Source of the DNA: CAYWMY01 sp046352935
GTDB taxonomy: Bacteria > Pseudomonadota > Gammaproteobacteria > Steroidobacterales > Steroidobacteraceae
DNA: 64,000 nucleotides
Reading direction: 5' to 3'
NCBI GenBank assembly: GCA_046352935.1
Contig: JAXMGR010000009.1
Location: forward strand, 96,739 to 160,738
Shown here: positions 8,413-18,331 of the stretch, one piece after another
How positions within the stretch are numbered: position 1 is the first letter of the stretch
Layout: each line of letters opens with the position of its first letter
Translations under genes and position numbers: made by a program
The notes under the pieces: model-generated
What the model was told of the DNA's origin: nothing
Seen by the model: the letters and a program-made list of their open reading frames with translations, nothing else
Databases searched by the model: none

Positions 8413-9072
8413 ATGACCGCGCCCGGAAAGATCACCCTGTGGGGACGCAAGTCGTCCGCCAACGTACAGAAGGTCCTCTGGACCCTGGCCGAGCTGTCTC
8501 TGCCCTACGAGCACATTCCTGCCGGCGGCGACTTCGGCGGGCTCAGCGACGCCGCCTACCTCGCGATGAACCCGAACGGCCGGATCCCGACACTGAAGGA
8601 TGGCGATCTCGTGGTCTGGGAGAGCGATGCCATCGTCCGCTATCTCGCGGCACGCTACGGTGCCGGCACGCTCTGGCCCGAGGATCCGGCGGAGCGCGCC
8701 ATCGCGGACCAGTGGATGACCTGGGGCACGACCGAACTCGAGGTGGACTGGCTGTGGCTGTTCTGGCGCCTGGTACGCACGCCGCCATCGAAGCGCGACC
8801 CGCAGGCGATCGCGCGGCATCACGAAGCCACGGTCGCCCGCTTCAAGCTGCTCGACGGGCGGCTGCAGGGCCGCGACTATCTGGCAGGCAACAGGCTCAC
8901 CATCGCGGACATCCCGGCCGGCATGACGCTGTATCGCTGGTACGCCATGGACGTTGAACGCCCGCGGACGCCCAATGTCGATGCCTGGTACGCGAGGCTC
9001 AAGGAGCGGCCGGCCTACCGCACGGGCATCTGCATCCCCTTCGACGAGCTCGTCGGCAAGGAGAGCTTCTGA
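8413..9072 (+). CDS. glutathione S-transferase family protein
   Basis: A 219-residue GST with 'SSANVQKVLWTLAELSLPYE' at the N-terminus, 'NPNGRIPTLKDGDLVVWESDAIVRYLA' for glutathione binding, and a C-terminal 'LTIADIPAGM' N-capping box. The SSANVQK start, with serine near residue 15, looks like theta/zeta-like bacterial GSTs. It forms a tandem pair with the preceding GST, but the two differ in sequence, so it is not a recent duplicate. A strong terminator follows the stop. The substrate is unknown. Confidence 0.87.
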   Translation: MTAPGKITLWGRKSSANVQKVLWTLAELSLPYEHIPAGGDFGGLSDAAYLAMNPNGRIPTLKDGDLVVWESDAIVRYLAARYGAGTLWPEDPAERAIADQWMTWGTTELEVDWLWLFWRLVRTPPSKRDPQAIARHHEATVARFKLLDGRLQGRDYLAGNRLTIADIPAGMTLYRWYAMDVERPRTPNVDAWYARLKERPAYRTGICIPFDELVGKESF

Positions 9073-9104
9073 GCGGCGGCCCCGGTTCTCCCGCCAAGAA
9101 AAGC

Positions 9105-9130
9105 AAGGCCCCGCAAGGGGCCTTTCTTTT
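9105..9130. terminator. bidirectional intrinsic terminator between GST and rpoD
   Basis: A perfect 8-bp stem AAGGCCCC/GGGGCCTT with a GCAA tetraloop, then TCTTTT on the plus strand. Read on the minus strand the same stem is followed by GCTTTTCTT, so it can end both converging units. Confidence 0.92.
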
Positions 9131-9171
9131 CAGCGAGAACCCGGCACGTCGCGCCGGCGCCGGATGCAGGC

Positions 9172-11037
<1,866 letters not shown>

Positions 11038-11106
11038 GGGAATCCCTCGCGGGCCGGGCGCAAACGAGCCGGCGATTATACTTCGATCCGCACGGGTTCC
11101 AATGGT

Positions 11107-12909
11107 TCAGGTACGGTGCCGCTCGCCGGGGGCGGGCGGGCGTGGCCGTCGCGCCGCCAGGAGCTCCTGAAGTTCCTGTTTTTCCTCATCATTCAGGTCG
11201 GCATTGGCCGCCCGGGCCAGCAGCTCGTCGAGCCTGCGGCCGGGTCCGGCGTCCGCGATCAGGCGCTCGACGGCCATCGCCAGCTCCCGTTCGGCGGCCG
11301 CGGCGCCGGGTACGAGCGCCGTGGCCGCGGCGAGTTCGGCGAGCCGCGCGCCCTCCGGCCGGTCGCGCCAGCGCTCGATGAGCTGCGCCGTCCCGAGGCC
11401 GGGTTCCTCGTGCAGCGTGTCGATCAGTTCGGCCAGCACGTCCGCCCCGCGCTGCGTGCCCCGGAGCGCATCCGTGTTCCGGACCGCGCGGGCCGAGGCC
11501 GGATGGTGCAGGACCAGCATGATCGCCTGGGTCAGCATCGACTGGCGGCCGGGCGAGCGCGGCGCCGGCCGCACGGGCGCGCGCGCCGGAGCCGTCGGCG
11601 TCGGCCCCGAAGCGGCGCCCTCCAGGGCGAGCAGCTCCGCGAGGCGCGCCCCCGGCATGCGCACCTCCTGCGCCAGCCGGTCGACCATGAGTTCCCGATA
11701 CACGCCTGCGGGCAGTCGTGCGAGCAGCGGCCGGGCCAGTTCGGCGAGCCTCGCGCGTCCGTCCACGCTCGTGAGCTCGACCTGCGCGACGAGGTGCCGC
11801 ACGAGGAACTCGGACAGCGGCAGCGCCTCGCCGAGACGTGCCTCGAACCGCTCGCGCCCTTCCTCGCCGACCAGCGTGTCGGGGTCGTGCCCTTCGGGCA
11901 GGAACAGGAATCGCAGCTGGCGTCCCTCGCGGGCGTGCGCGAGCGCGTTCTCCAATGCCCGCCACGCGGCCGCGCGGCCGGCACGGTCGCCGTCGAAGCA
12001 GAACACGACCTCGCTCGTGAGCCGGAACAGGCGGTTCAGGTGTTCCGGGGTCGTGGCGGTGCCGAGGGTGGCGACCGCATAGCCGATCCCGGCCTGCGAC
12101 AGGCGCACGACGTCCATGTAGCCCTCGACCACGAGCAGCCGTTCGATCTGCCTGAGCGCCTGTCGCGCCTCGTAGAGGCCGTACAGCTCGCGGCCCTTGT
12201 GGAACAGCGTGGTCTCGGGCGAGTTGAGGTACTTGGGCTCGCCCTGGTCGATGATGCGGCCGCCGAAGGCGATGGCGCGGCCTCGCGCATCCCGGATCGG
12301 GAACATGACCCGGTCGCGGAAGCGGTCGTAGAAGCCGCCGCCGCGCTCGCGCTCGATGACGAGGCCGGCTGCCAGCAGCGCGCGGTTCTGTTCCTCGTTG
12401 CCGCCGAGGCGCTTCAGCACGGTATCCCAGGCGTTCGGTGCGTAGCCGATGCCGAACCGCGCGCAGGTCTCGGCGGTGAGGCCGCGGTTACGGAGGTAGT
12501 CCTGCGCGCGCGCGGAGCCCTTCAGCTCGTCCCGGTAGATCTGTGCCGCGCGCCCCATGACCTCGTAGAGGTCGTCGGCGGGGCGTTCGCGGGGTCCGCG
12601 GCCGTCGTCCTCACGCGGGACCTCGAGGGCGAGGCGGCCGGCCAGGTCCTCGACCGCGTCGGGGAAGGGCAGGCGGTCGTGCTCCATGAGGAAGCCGAGC
12701 GCGGTGCCGTGCGCCCCGCAGCCGAAGCAGTGATAGAACTGCTTCTCGGGGCTCACCCAGAACGAGGGAGTTTTCTCCCCGTGGAAGGGGCAGCAGGCCT
12801 TCCACTCACGGCCGGCCTTCTTGAGCTGCACGCGGCTGCCGATCACCTCGACGATGTCCGTGCGGGCGATGAGTTCGTCGATGAACGATTGCGGGATGCG
12901 GCCGGCCAT
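11107..12909 (-). CDS. dnaG: DNA primase
   Basis: A 600-residue primase that makes RNA primers for replication. The N-terminal CHC2 zinc ribbon is seen as C40, H43, C61, C64 ('CCPFHGEKTPSF' and 'YHCFGCG'). The catalytic core follows, with the TOPRIM motif 'LLVVEGYMDVV' and 'CFDGDRAGRAAAWRA'. The C-terminal ~150 residues form the helical DnaB-binding domain. Length and order match the family. It is preceded at 15 bp by an intrinsic terminator on the same strand, so expression either reads through or starts locally. Confidence 0.97.
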   Translation of the reverse strand: MAGRIPQSFIDELIARTDIVEVIGSRVQLKKAGREWKACCPFHGEKTPSFWVSPEKQFYHCFGCGAHGTALGFLMEHDRLPFPDAVEDLAGRLALEVPREDDGRGPRERPADDLYEVMGRAAQIYRDELKGSARAQDYLRNRGLTAETCARFGIGYAPNAWDTVLKRLGGNEEQNRALLAAGLVIERERGGGFYDRFRDRVMFPIRDARGRAIAFGGRIIDQGEPKYLNSPETTLFHKGRELYGLYEARQALRQIERLLVVEGYMDVVRLSQAGIGYAVATLGTATTPEHLNRLFRLTSEVVFCFDGDRAGRAAAWRALENALAHAREGRQLRFLFLPEGHDPDTLVGEEGRERFEARLGEALPLSEFLVRHLVAQVELTSVDGRARLAELARPLLARLPAGVYRELMVDRLAQEVRMPGARLAELLALEGAASGPTPTAPARAPVRPAPRSPGRQSMLTQAIMLVLHHPASARAVRNTDALRGTQRGADVLAELIDTLHEEPGLGTAQLIERWRDRPEGARLAELAAATALVPGAAAAERELAMAVERLIADAGPGRRLDELLARAANADLNDEEKQELQELLAARRPRPPAPGERHRT

Positions 12910-12923
12910 GCGCCGCCCATCCT

Positions 12924-12954
12924 AAAAGAAAAAGCCCCCGCCGTTGCGAGGGCT
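12924..12954 (-). terminator. attenuator-like terminator just upstream of dnaG
   Basis: On the minus strand: a 9-bp stem AGCCCTCGC/GCGGGGGCT with one G-T pair and a 4-nt loop, then TTTTCTTTT. It ends about 15 bases before the dnaG ATG. E. coli has a terminator (T1) between rpsU and dnaG that lowers dnaG relative to rpsU; this site sits at the equivalent place. Confidence 0.85.
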
Positions 12955-13063
12955 GAAGTTTGGTGCGGCGGCGATGCCTGACAAGGGGATGGGGTTCGCC
13001 GCGTCCTCGCACCAAAGGGGGAGACTGTCTGGCTTGCGCGATTCTCCGGAGTCGCCGGATCGT

Positions 13064-13615
13064 TCAGGCCGACGTCGTGCCTTTCGCGCGTACCAGCACG
13101 AGTTCGCCGTCGCGAACGGGAATCTGGCGGCCCGGGTCGTGATCCATGCGCACCGTGCCTTCCTTGCCCTTCAGCCGGTAGCGCACCTGGTAGCCGATGG
13201 TGCGGGTGCGGTTGTCGTAGACGGTCCGGCACTGCCGCTCCGTCGTCTGGTAGGTGTTGTTGTCCTGGATGTGCTTCTGCACACGGTTGCCCGCGTAGCC
13301 GCCACCCGCCGCTCCGGCCACCGTGGCCAGCGTCTTGCCGCTGCCGCCACCGAACTGGCTGCCGATCAGGCCACCCACCACCGCACCGACGGCCGTGCCC
13401 GCGAGCCGGTGCTCGTCCCTGACGGGCTTCTGCTTCGTGACCGTGACGTCCTCGCAGACTTCGCGCGGGGTCTTCTCCGTGTGCTGTATCGGCTTCACGG
13501 CGACGACATCCGCGTGCGTGGGTCCGTGACGGGCGACCGACAGCCCCGCGACCGCGGCACCGGCCGAGGCGAGCAGGACACCGAGCACCATTCCATTGAG
13601 CATCGATTTGTTCAT
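13064..13615 (-). CDS. glycine-zipper 2TM domain protein, secreted or membrane
   Basis: A 183-residue protein with a signal or anchor at the N-terminus ('MLNGMVLGVLLASAGAAVAG') and a glycine-zipper hairpin of two short Gly/Ala-rich segments, 'GTAVGAVVGGLIGSQFGGGSG' followed by 'AGAAGGGYAGNRVQ', as in the Rickettsia 17-kDa antigen/Gly-zipper_2TM group. The C-terminal half is polar with two cysteines. The ATG at 13615 was chosen because AAGGAGAA precedes it; a further in-frame ATG at 13681 gives an unlikely leader. Proteins of this kind are usually envelope-associated; the role is unknown. It sits inside the rpsU-dnaG interval. Confidence 0.75.
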   Translation of the reverse strand: MNKSMLNGMVLGVLLASAGAAVAGLSVARHGPTHADVVAVKPIQHTEKTPREVCEDVTVTKQKPVRDEHRLAGTAVGAVVGGLIGSQFGGGSGKTLATVAGAAGGGYAGNRVQKHIQDNNTYQTTERQCRTVYDNRTRTIGYQVRYRLKGKEGTVRMDHDPGRQIPVRDGELVLVRAKGTTSA

Positions 13616-13890
13616 GGCGAATTCTCCTTCGCTGACGCACCCCGTGATCTCGTTGACAGCAGGACCCGGGTGCGTGTTCACACGTTAGGACGTCGATTCG
13701 CAAAGATGAACGGATCGCCTGTAGCCATGCGGCGACAGGACAGCGGGCCGGGAATCCGCGGTGCATGACGCGTTCCCGGACCGAGAATCACGTCGCAGTT
13801 ATCGGCACCGGTCTCGCATGCGCAGGCCGCGCAGTGGCGCAGTCATCGGTGTCCACCGGGGGCGCAAGACACGGCTGTGCGCGATCGAAC

Positions 13891-14688
13891 TCACTTCGCC
13901 GGCTTGCGGAATCGATACAGGAAGCGGTCGGTGCGGTGGCGGATGCCCGGCTCGAACACCTTCCGGGTGTGGTCATCGGCCGGGTTGCGCAGGGCGCCGC
14001 TCTCGGCCTCGAACTCGAGCCCCACGGCCTCGAAGTCTTTCCTCACGATCGCGGGATCGATGCGGTGCAGTGCCGCGGCGACGGCGCTCGCATCGCCACC
14101 CGGATTCGCGACGTGGTCCTGCACGACCACGACACCGCCCTTGTGCAGCGCGCGCGCGATCATCGCGGCGGCACTGCGCGGATCCTGCGCGGGCTTGCCG
14201 GCCGGACCCGGCAGGTAGAGGTCGTGATAGACGTCGATGACCAGCACGAGGTCCGCGGAGTCCATGCTGAGATAGACGTCGTCGCGCGAGGCGATCAGCG
14301 ATTCGACGTTGGGCAGGCGCTCACCGGCGTAGCGGTCCTTGATCTCGGCGCTCACGAACGCGCGCGTCTCGGGCGAGTTGTAGGCGATCACGCGGCCGCG
14401 CTCGCCGACGATGCGCGCGAGCAGCTCCGAGTAGTAGCCGCCGCCCGCGATGTAGTCGATGACCTTCATGGTCGGCAGGACGCCGGCGAATTCGAGCACG
14501 GCCTGCGGCCGGCGCCACTCGTCCTGGTCGCTGTCCCCGGGCAGGCGCCGCGTGTCGGCGATCGCAGCCGCGACGAGCGTCCGGCGGGCGGCCTCGGCCT
14601 TCGCCTTGTCACGCGCGAACGACGCGCCGGGCGACAGCGCGGCGAGCGTGATGCAGAGGGCGAACACGAACGGGATGAGTCTGCGCAT
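13891..14688 (-). CDS. predicted exported class I methyltransferase-like protein
   Basis: A 265-residue protein with a Sec signal peptide ('MRRLIPFVFALCITLAALSPGASFA') and then a Rossmann methyltransferase-like core: 'MKVIDYIAGGGYYSELLARIVG' in place of the SAM-binding GxGxG loop, and 'ADLVLVIDVYHDLY' as the acidic/post motif. It resembles the predicted periplasmic methyltransferase group COG4798. The ATG at 14688 has GGAGCAG upstream; an in-frame ATG at 14778 would put 30 residues before the signal. Whether SAM is available outside the cytoplasm is unclear, so catalysis is uncertain. It is encoded between yqeY and the glycine-zipper gene. Confidence 0.72.
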   Translation of the reverse strand: MRRLIPFVFALCITLAALSPGASFARDKAKAEAARRTLVAAAIADTRRLPGDSDQDEWRRPQAVLEFAGVLPTMKVIDYIAGGGYYSELLARIVGERGRVIAYNSPETRAFVSAEIKDRYAGERLPNVESLIASRDDVYLSMDSADLVLVIDVYHDLYLPGPAGKPAQDPRSAAAMIARALHKGGVVVVQDHVANPGGDASAVAAALHRIDPAIVRKDFEAVGLEFEAESGALRNPADDHTRKVFEPGIRHRTDRFLYRFRKPAK

Positions 14689-14795
14689 GACCGCTGCTCC
14701 ACCGGGATCCGCGTCGATCGGATCGGTGCGCCATGGTCGCACAGCGGAGGGGAACGGAAAGGGAGCTGCGCGTCGCAACGCGCCGATGCCGGGGA

Positions 14796-15242
14796 TCAGC
14801 CGCCGAGTGCCGCCTTGATGCGGCCGGACAGCGCGCCGATGTCGGTGCGGCCCTGGGCCTGCGGCTTCACCTGCGCCATGACCTTGCCCATGTCCTTCAC
14901 GGACGCGGCGCCGGTCGCGGCGATCGCCGCCTGGATCATTGCGGTGATCTCGGCGTCCGAGAGCTGCGCGGGCAGGTAGGCGGTGAGCCAGACGATCTCG
15001 GCGGATTCCTTCGCGACGAGATCCGCGCGGCCGCCGGCTTCGAACTGGGAGACGGAGTCCTTGCGCTGCTTGATCATCTTGTCGATGACCGCGAGGACCT
15101 GGGCGTCGTCGAGCGTGATGCGCTCGTCGACTTCGCGCTGCTTGATGCCCGCCTGCAGCATGCGGATGAGCCCGAGGCGATCCTTCTCGCCCGAGCGCAT
15201 CGCCGACTTCATGTCTTCGGTGATGCGGGCCTTCAGCGACAT
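14796..15242 (-). CDS. yqeY: GatB/YqeY domain protein
   Basis: A 148-residue YqeY-family protein, all-helical, resembling the C-terminal tRNA-binding tail of GatB. Typical features are the start 'MSLKARITEDMKSAMRSGEKDRLGLIRML', the 'KQRKDSVSQFEAGGRADLVAKE' segment and a C-terminal 'GALSGRIKAALGG'. The cellular role is not settled; a tRNA-dependent amidotransferase-like function is often annotated. It begins 7 bp after rpsU, a conserved neighbour in many Proteobacteria, and is clearly in the rpsU transcription unit. Confidence 0.9.
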   Translation of the reverse strand: MSLKARITEDMKSAMRSGEKDRLGLIRMLQAGIKQREVDERITLDDAQVLAVIDKMIKQRKDSVSQFEAGGRADLVAKESAEIVWLTAYLPAQLSDAEITAMIQAAIAATGAASVKDMGKVMAQVKPQAQGRTDIGALSGRIKAALGG

Positions 15243-15249
15243 GGATCGC

Positions 15250-15462
15250 TCAGCGCGCGGCGCCGCGCATCGAATCGCGCGACAGACGCTTCAGGTGCCG
15301 CTTCACGGCGGCGGCCTTCTTGCGTTTCCGCTCCTGGGTCGGCTTCTCGTAGAATTCGCGGCGCCGCAGTTCCGTCAGCACACCGGCCTTCTCGCAGGCA
15401 CGCTTGAACCGACGCAGCGCGGCATCGAAATACTCGTTCTCACGGATACGAACGCTGGGCAT
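15250..15462 (-). CDS. rpsU: 30S ribosomal protein S21
   Basis: A 70-residue basic ribosomal protein. 'MPSVRIRENEYFDAALRRFKRACEKAGV' and 'RREFYEKPTQERKRKKAAAVKRH' match S21 throughout. The ATG at 15462 gives the family's standard 'MPxVRVRENE' start, so the upstream in-frame codon at 15483 is not used. It is the first gene of the macromolecular synthesis operon, expressed from the promoter just upstream and divergent from tsaD. Confidence 0.97.
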   Translation of the reverse strand: MPSVRIRENEYFDAALRRFKRACEKAGVLTELRRREFYEKPTQERKRKKAAAVKRHLKRLSRDSMRGAAR

Positions 15463-15516
15463 TGAGACCTCGACTCCCGTCATTCACGCCCCCGGCCGGC
15501 CGGGGAAGGGGCGGGA

Positions 15517-15545
15517 ATTCTAGTGATGTCCCCCCCGAAAATCAA
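15517..15545 (-). promoter_or_regulatory. sigma-70 promoter for rpsU
   Basis: On the minus strand: TTGATT, 17-bp spacer, TAGAAT. The spacing is ideal and each hexamer has 4-5 consensus bases. Transcription would start about 45 bases upstream of rpsU. Confidence 0.7.
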
Positions 15546-15596
15546 AAGCCTGCGGGTGCGACCGGTCCGGTCCGCCCCGTTCCGGAGCCGCCGCCC

Positions 15597-16610
15597 ATGA
15601 GGATCCTCGGCATCGAATCGTCCTGCGACGAGACCGCGGTCGCCGTGCTGGACGCGGAACAGGGGCTGCTCGCCCACCGGGTCCACAGCCAGGTCGAACT
15701 GCATCGCCGCTTCGGGGGCGTGGTGCCGGAACTCGCTTCCCGCGACCACGTCCAGCGGCTTCTTCCGCTGGTGCGTCAGACACTTGCGGAGGCCGGGCTC
15801 GCGCGCGTGGACGGGGTGGCCTACACGGCCGGTCCCGGCCTGATCGGGGCGCTCATGGTGGGGGCGCTGTTCGGGCGGACGCTCGCCCTGGCCTGGGGCG
15901 TGCCCGCCGTTGCCGTCCATCACCTCGAAGGCCACCTGATGGCGCCGCTGCTCGAGGACGAGAAGCCGGGCTACCCGTTCCTGGCGCTGCTGGTCTCCGG
16001 CGGCCACACGCTGCTGATCGAGGTGGCGGCGTTCGGCCGCTACCGCATCCTGGGGGAGTCGCTCGACGATGCCGCGGGGGAGGCCTTCGACAAGACCGCC
16101 AAGGCCCTGGGACTCGGCTATCCCGGGGGAGCCGCGCTCGCGGCGCTCGCGGAGCAGGGGCGCGCCGGCCGCTTCCAGTTCCCGCGGCCGATGCTGGACC
16201 GCCCGGGTCTCGATTTCAGCTTCAGCGGCCTCAAGACCGCCGCCGTGCTCGCGCTGGCGAGGGCCGGGGACGACGCCGCGGCGCGGGCGGATCTCGCCCG
16301 GGCTTTCGAGGAAGCCATCGTCGACACGCTGGTCGCGAAGACCCTGCGCGCGCTGGACCGGACCGGGCTCCGGGCGCTCGTGATCGCGGGCGGCGTGGGC
16401 GCCAACCGGCGCCTGCGCGCGGAACTGGCCGCTGCGGCGGACAAGCGCGGCGCGCGCGTGTTCTATCCGCGCATCGAGTTCTGCACGGATAATGCGGCCA
16501 TGATCGCGCGTGCGGGAATCGAGCGTCTGCAGGCCGGCGAGGTCACGGCCGACGATTTCGCGCCGCGTGCGCGCTGGTCGCTCGAAGACCTGCGGCCGCC
16601 GGGGTGTTGA
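15597..16610 (+). CDS. tsaD: tRNA N6-threonylcarbamoyladenosine transferase TsaD
   Basis: A 337-residue Kae1/TsaD protein of the ASKHA fold that transfers the threonylcarbamoyl group to A37 of ANN-decoding tRNAs together with TsaB and TsaE. The metal ligands are in 'VHHLEGHL', the nucleotide-binding loop is 'LVSGGHTLL', and 'GGVGANRRLR' and 'FCTDNAAMIA' are also conserved. The start 'MRILGIESSCDETAVAV' is the family consensus, so the ATG at 15597 is chosen over upstream in-frame codons. It is divergent from rpsU and followed 2 bp later by folB. Confidence 0.97.
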   Translation: MRILGIESSCDETAVAVLDAEQGLLAHRVHSQVELHRRFGGVVPELASRDHVQRLLPLVRQTLAEAGLARVDGVAYTAGPGLIGALMVGALFGRTLALAWGVPAVAVHHLEGHLMAPLLEDEKPGYPFLALLVSGGHTLLIEVAAFGRYRILGESLDDAAGEAFDKTAKALGLGYPGGAALAALAEQGRAGRFQFPRPMLDRPGLDFSFSGLKTAAVLALARAGDDAAARADLARAFEEAIVDTLVAKTLRALDRTGLRALVIAGGVGANRRLRAELAAAADKRGARVFYPRIEFCTDNAAMIARAGIERLQAGEVTADDFAPRARWSLEDLRPPGC

Positions 16611-16612
16611 AC

Positions 16613-16981
16613 ATGGACCGGATCTTTCTCACGGGGCTGACGACCGAAGCGATCATCGGGATCTTCGACTGGGAGCGTGAGGTCCGCCAGACGATCGCTG
16701 TCGACCTCGAGATGTCGGCGGACATCCGCCGGGCCGCCGCCACGGACCATATCGACGACACACTCAACTACAAGAAAGTGGCCAAGCGCGTGCTGGCCTT
16801 CGTGCAGGACAGCCGCTTCCAGCTCATCGAGACGCTCGCGGAGCGCATCGCCGAACTGATCCTCACCGAGTTCCAGGTCGACCGGGTCCGGGTCACGCTG
16901 CACAAGCCCGGCGCGATCCGTCATTCCCGGGACGTCGGCGTGATCATCGAACGCAGCCGCCAGGATCCGCCGCGTGGCTGA
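16613..16981 (+). CDS. folB: dihydroneopterin aldolase
   Basis: A 122-residue FolB with the usual start 'MDRIFLTGLTTEAIIGIFDWERE', the catalytic lysine region 'LNYKKVAKRVL' and 'ETLAERIAELIL', and the C-terminal beta strand 'VRVTLHKPGAI'. It cleaves dihydroneopterin to 6-hydroxymethyl-dihydropterin in folate synthesis. It follows tsaD by 2 bp and overlaps folK by 8 bp, so tsaD-folB-folK form one unit. Confidence 0.94.
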   Translation: MDRIFLTGLTTEAIIGIFDWEREVRQTIAVDLEMSADIRRAAATDHIDDTLNYKKVAKRVLAFVQDSRFQLIETLAERIAELILTEFQVDRVRVTLHKPGAIRHSRDVGVIIERSRQDPPRG

Positions 16982-17474
16982 GCCGCGTCGCGTGTTCGTC
17001 GCCGCGGGCAGTAACGTCGAGCCCCGCGCCCACCTGCGCCGGGCGCTGGCGGCACTGCGCGGCCTGTACCCGGACCTCGAGGTCTCGCCGGCCTACGCGA
17101 ATCAGGCGGTGGGCTTCGAGGGCGATGACTTCGTGAACCTCGTGGTCGGTTTCACGACGGACGAGTCCCTGGAGTCCCTGATCGAGCACCTGCGCGGCGT
17201 CGAGACGCTGTGCGGCCGGCCGCGCGCCGCGCCGAAGTGGGCGCCGCGCAGCATGGATCTCGACATCCTGCTCGTCGGTGACGTGGCGGGTTCGTTCCCC
17301 GGGGTCGTGCTGCCGCGCCCGGACCTGCTGCGCCGCGCGTTCATGCTGGGCCCGCTCGCGGATCTCGCGCCCGGTCTCGTGCACCCGACGGCCGGCCGGA
17401 CGATCGGTGAACTGTGGCGGGCGTTCGATGCCGCCGGCCACGTGCTGCGCCCGGTGTCGCTCGATGAGCCCTGA
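16974..17474 (+). CDS. folK: 6-hydroxymethyl-dihydropterin pyrophosphokinase
   Basis: A 166-residue HPPK starting at a GTG that overlaps folB. Motifs include 'VFVAAGSNVEPRAHLRRAL', 'FVNLVVGFTT' and the Mg-binding 'APRSMDLDILL', with the two aspartates that bind the metals and ATP, then 'LPRPDLLRRAFMLGPLADLAP'. It pyrophosphorylates the product of FolB. The next gene, on the other strand, is a pterin-reductase-like SDR, so this is a small pterin/folate cluster. Confidence 0.94.
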   Translation: MAEPRRVFVAAGSNVEPRAHLRRALAALRGLYPDLEVSPAYANQAVGFEGDDFVNLVVGFTTDESLESLIEHLRGVETLCGRPRAAPKWAPRSMDLDILLVGDVAGSFPGVVLPRPDLLRRAFMLGPLADLAPGLVHPTAGRTIGELWRAFDAAGHVLRPVSLDEP

Positions 17475-17484
17475 ACCGCGCTGC

Positions 17485-18246
17485 TCAGCGTCCCGCGAGA
17501 CTGCGCCCGCCGTCGACGGCGAGGATCTGTCCGGTCACGTACGGCGCGTCCTTCGCGAGATAGAGCACGGCCTTCGCGACGTCCTCCGGCGAGCCGAGCC
17601 GCTTGAGCGCGGTGCGGGAGATGATGTCGTCCCGGAGCGCCGCGGGCATCTCGCCCTCCGGCCAGAGCACCGGGCCCGGCGCGACGCCGTTCACCCGCAC
17701 CTGCGGCCCGAGCTCGCGGGCGAGCGAGCGGGTCAGCATCGCGAGGCCGGCCTTGGCCGCGCAGTACACGGGATGACGCTTCAGCGGCGCGCCCGCGTGG
17801 ATGTCGACGATGTTGACGATGAGGCCCTGGTGCAACCTGAGCTGCTGGGTCGCGGCCTGCGACAGGAACAGCGGCGCGCGCAGGTTCGTGCCCATGAGGT
17901 CTTCCCACTGCGCCAGCGTGATCTCGCCGACCGGCGTCGGGTAGAAGCTCGAAGCGTTGTTCACGAGGATGTCGAGCCGCCCGAACGCGAGTGTCGCGGC
18001 CTCGACGAGCGGCGCGAAGGAGTCGCAGTCGAGCAGGTCGGCCTCGGTCACGACCGCCGATCCGGACCGCATGCCGTTCAGCACGGCCGCGAGTTCGCGT
18101 GCCGCGGCACCCGAGCGGTGGCAATGGATCACGACGTTCGCACCCTGCGCATGCAGCGTGCGCGTGATCGCAGCGCCGATGCGCCGCGCGGCGCCCGTGA
18201 CGAGCACCGACCTGCCGCCGAGCGGCGCCGTTTTCCCAGGATCCAT
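17485..18246 (-). CDS. short-chain dehydrogenase, pteridine reductase (FolM)-like
   Basis: A 253-residue SDR. The cofactor loop is 'VLVTGAARRIGAAI' (TGxxxRIG, typical of pteridine reductases), followed by 'NNASSF' and the catalytic 'YCAAKAG' (YxxxK). The C-terminus 'VTGQILAVDGGRSLAG' is standard. The RIG variant and the location opposite folB-folK point to a dihydropteridine/dihydromonapterin reductase. A general SDR acting on another substrate remains possible. The start ATG at 18246 gives 13 residues before the Rossmann strand. Confidence 0.8.
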   Translation of the reverse strand: MDPGKTAPLGGRSVLVTGAARRIGAAITRTLHAQGANVVIHCHRSGAAARELAAVLNGMRSGSAVVTEADLLDCDSFAPLVEAATLAFGRLDILVNNASSFYPTPVGEITLAQWEDLMGTNLRAPLFLSQAATQQLRLHQGLIVNIVDIHAGAPLKRHPVYCAAKAGLAMLTRSLARELGPQVRVNGVAPGPVLWPEGEMPAALRDDIISRTALKRLGSPEDVAKAVLYLAKDAPYVTGQILAVDGGRSLAGR

Positions 18247-18331
18247 CGTTCGGTCCTTTGCGACGTTCCCGGACCCGAAGATACCGTAATCGCGATCGCC
18301 GCGCGTCGCGTGCGACGCTGAGCCGCCGGCC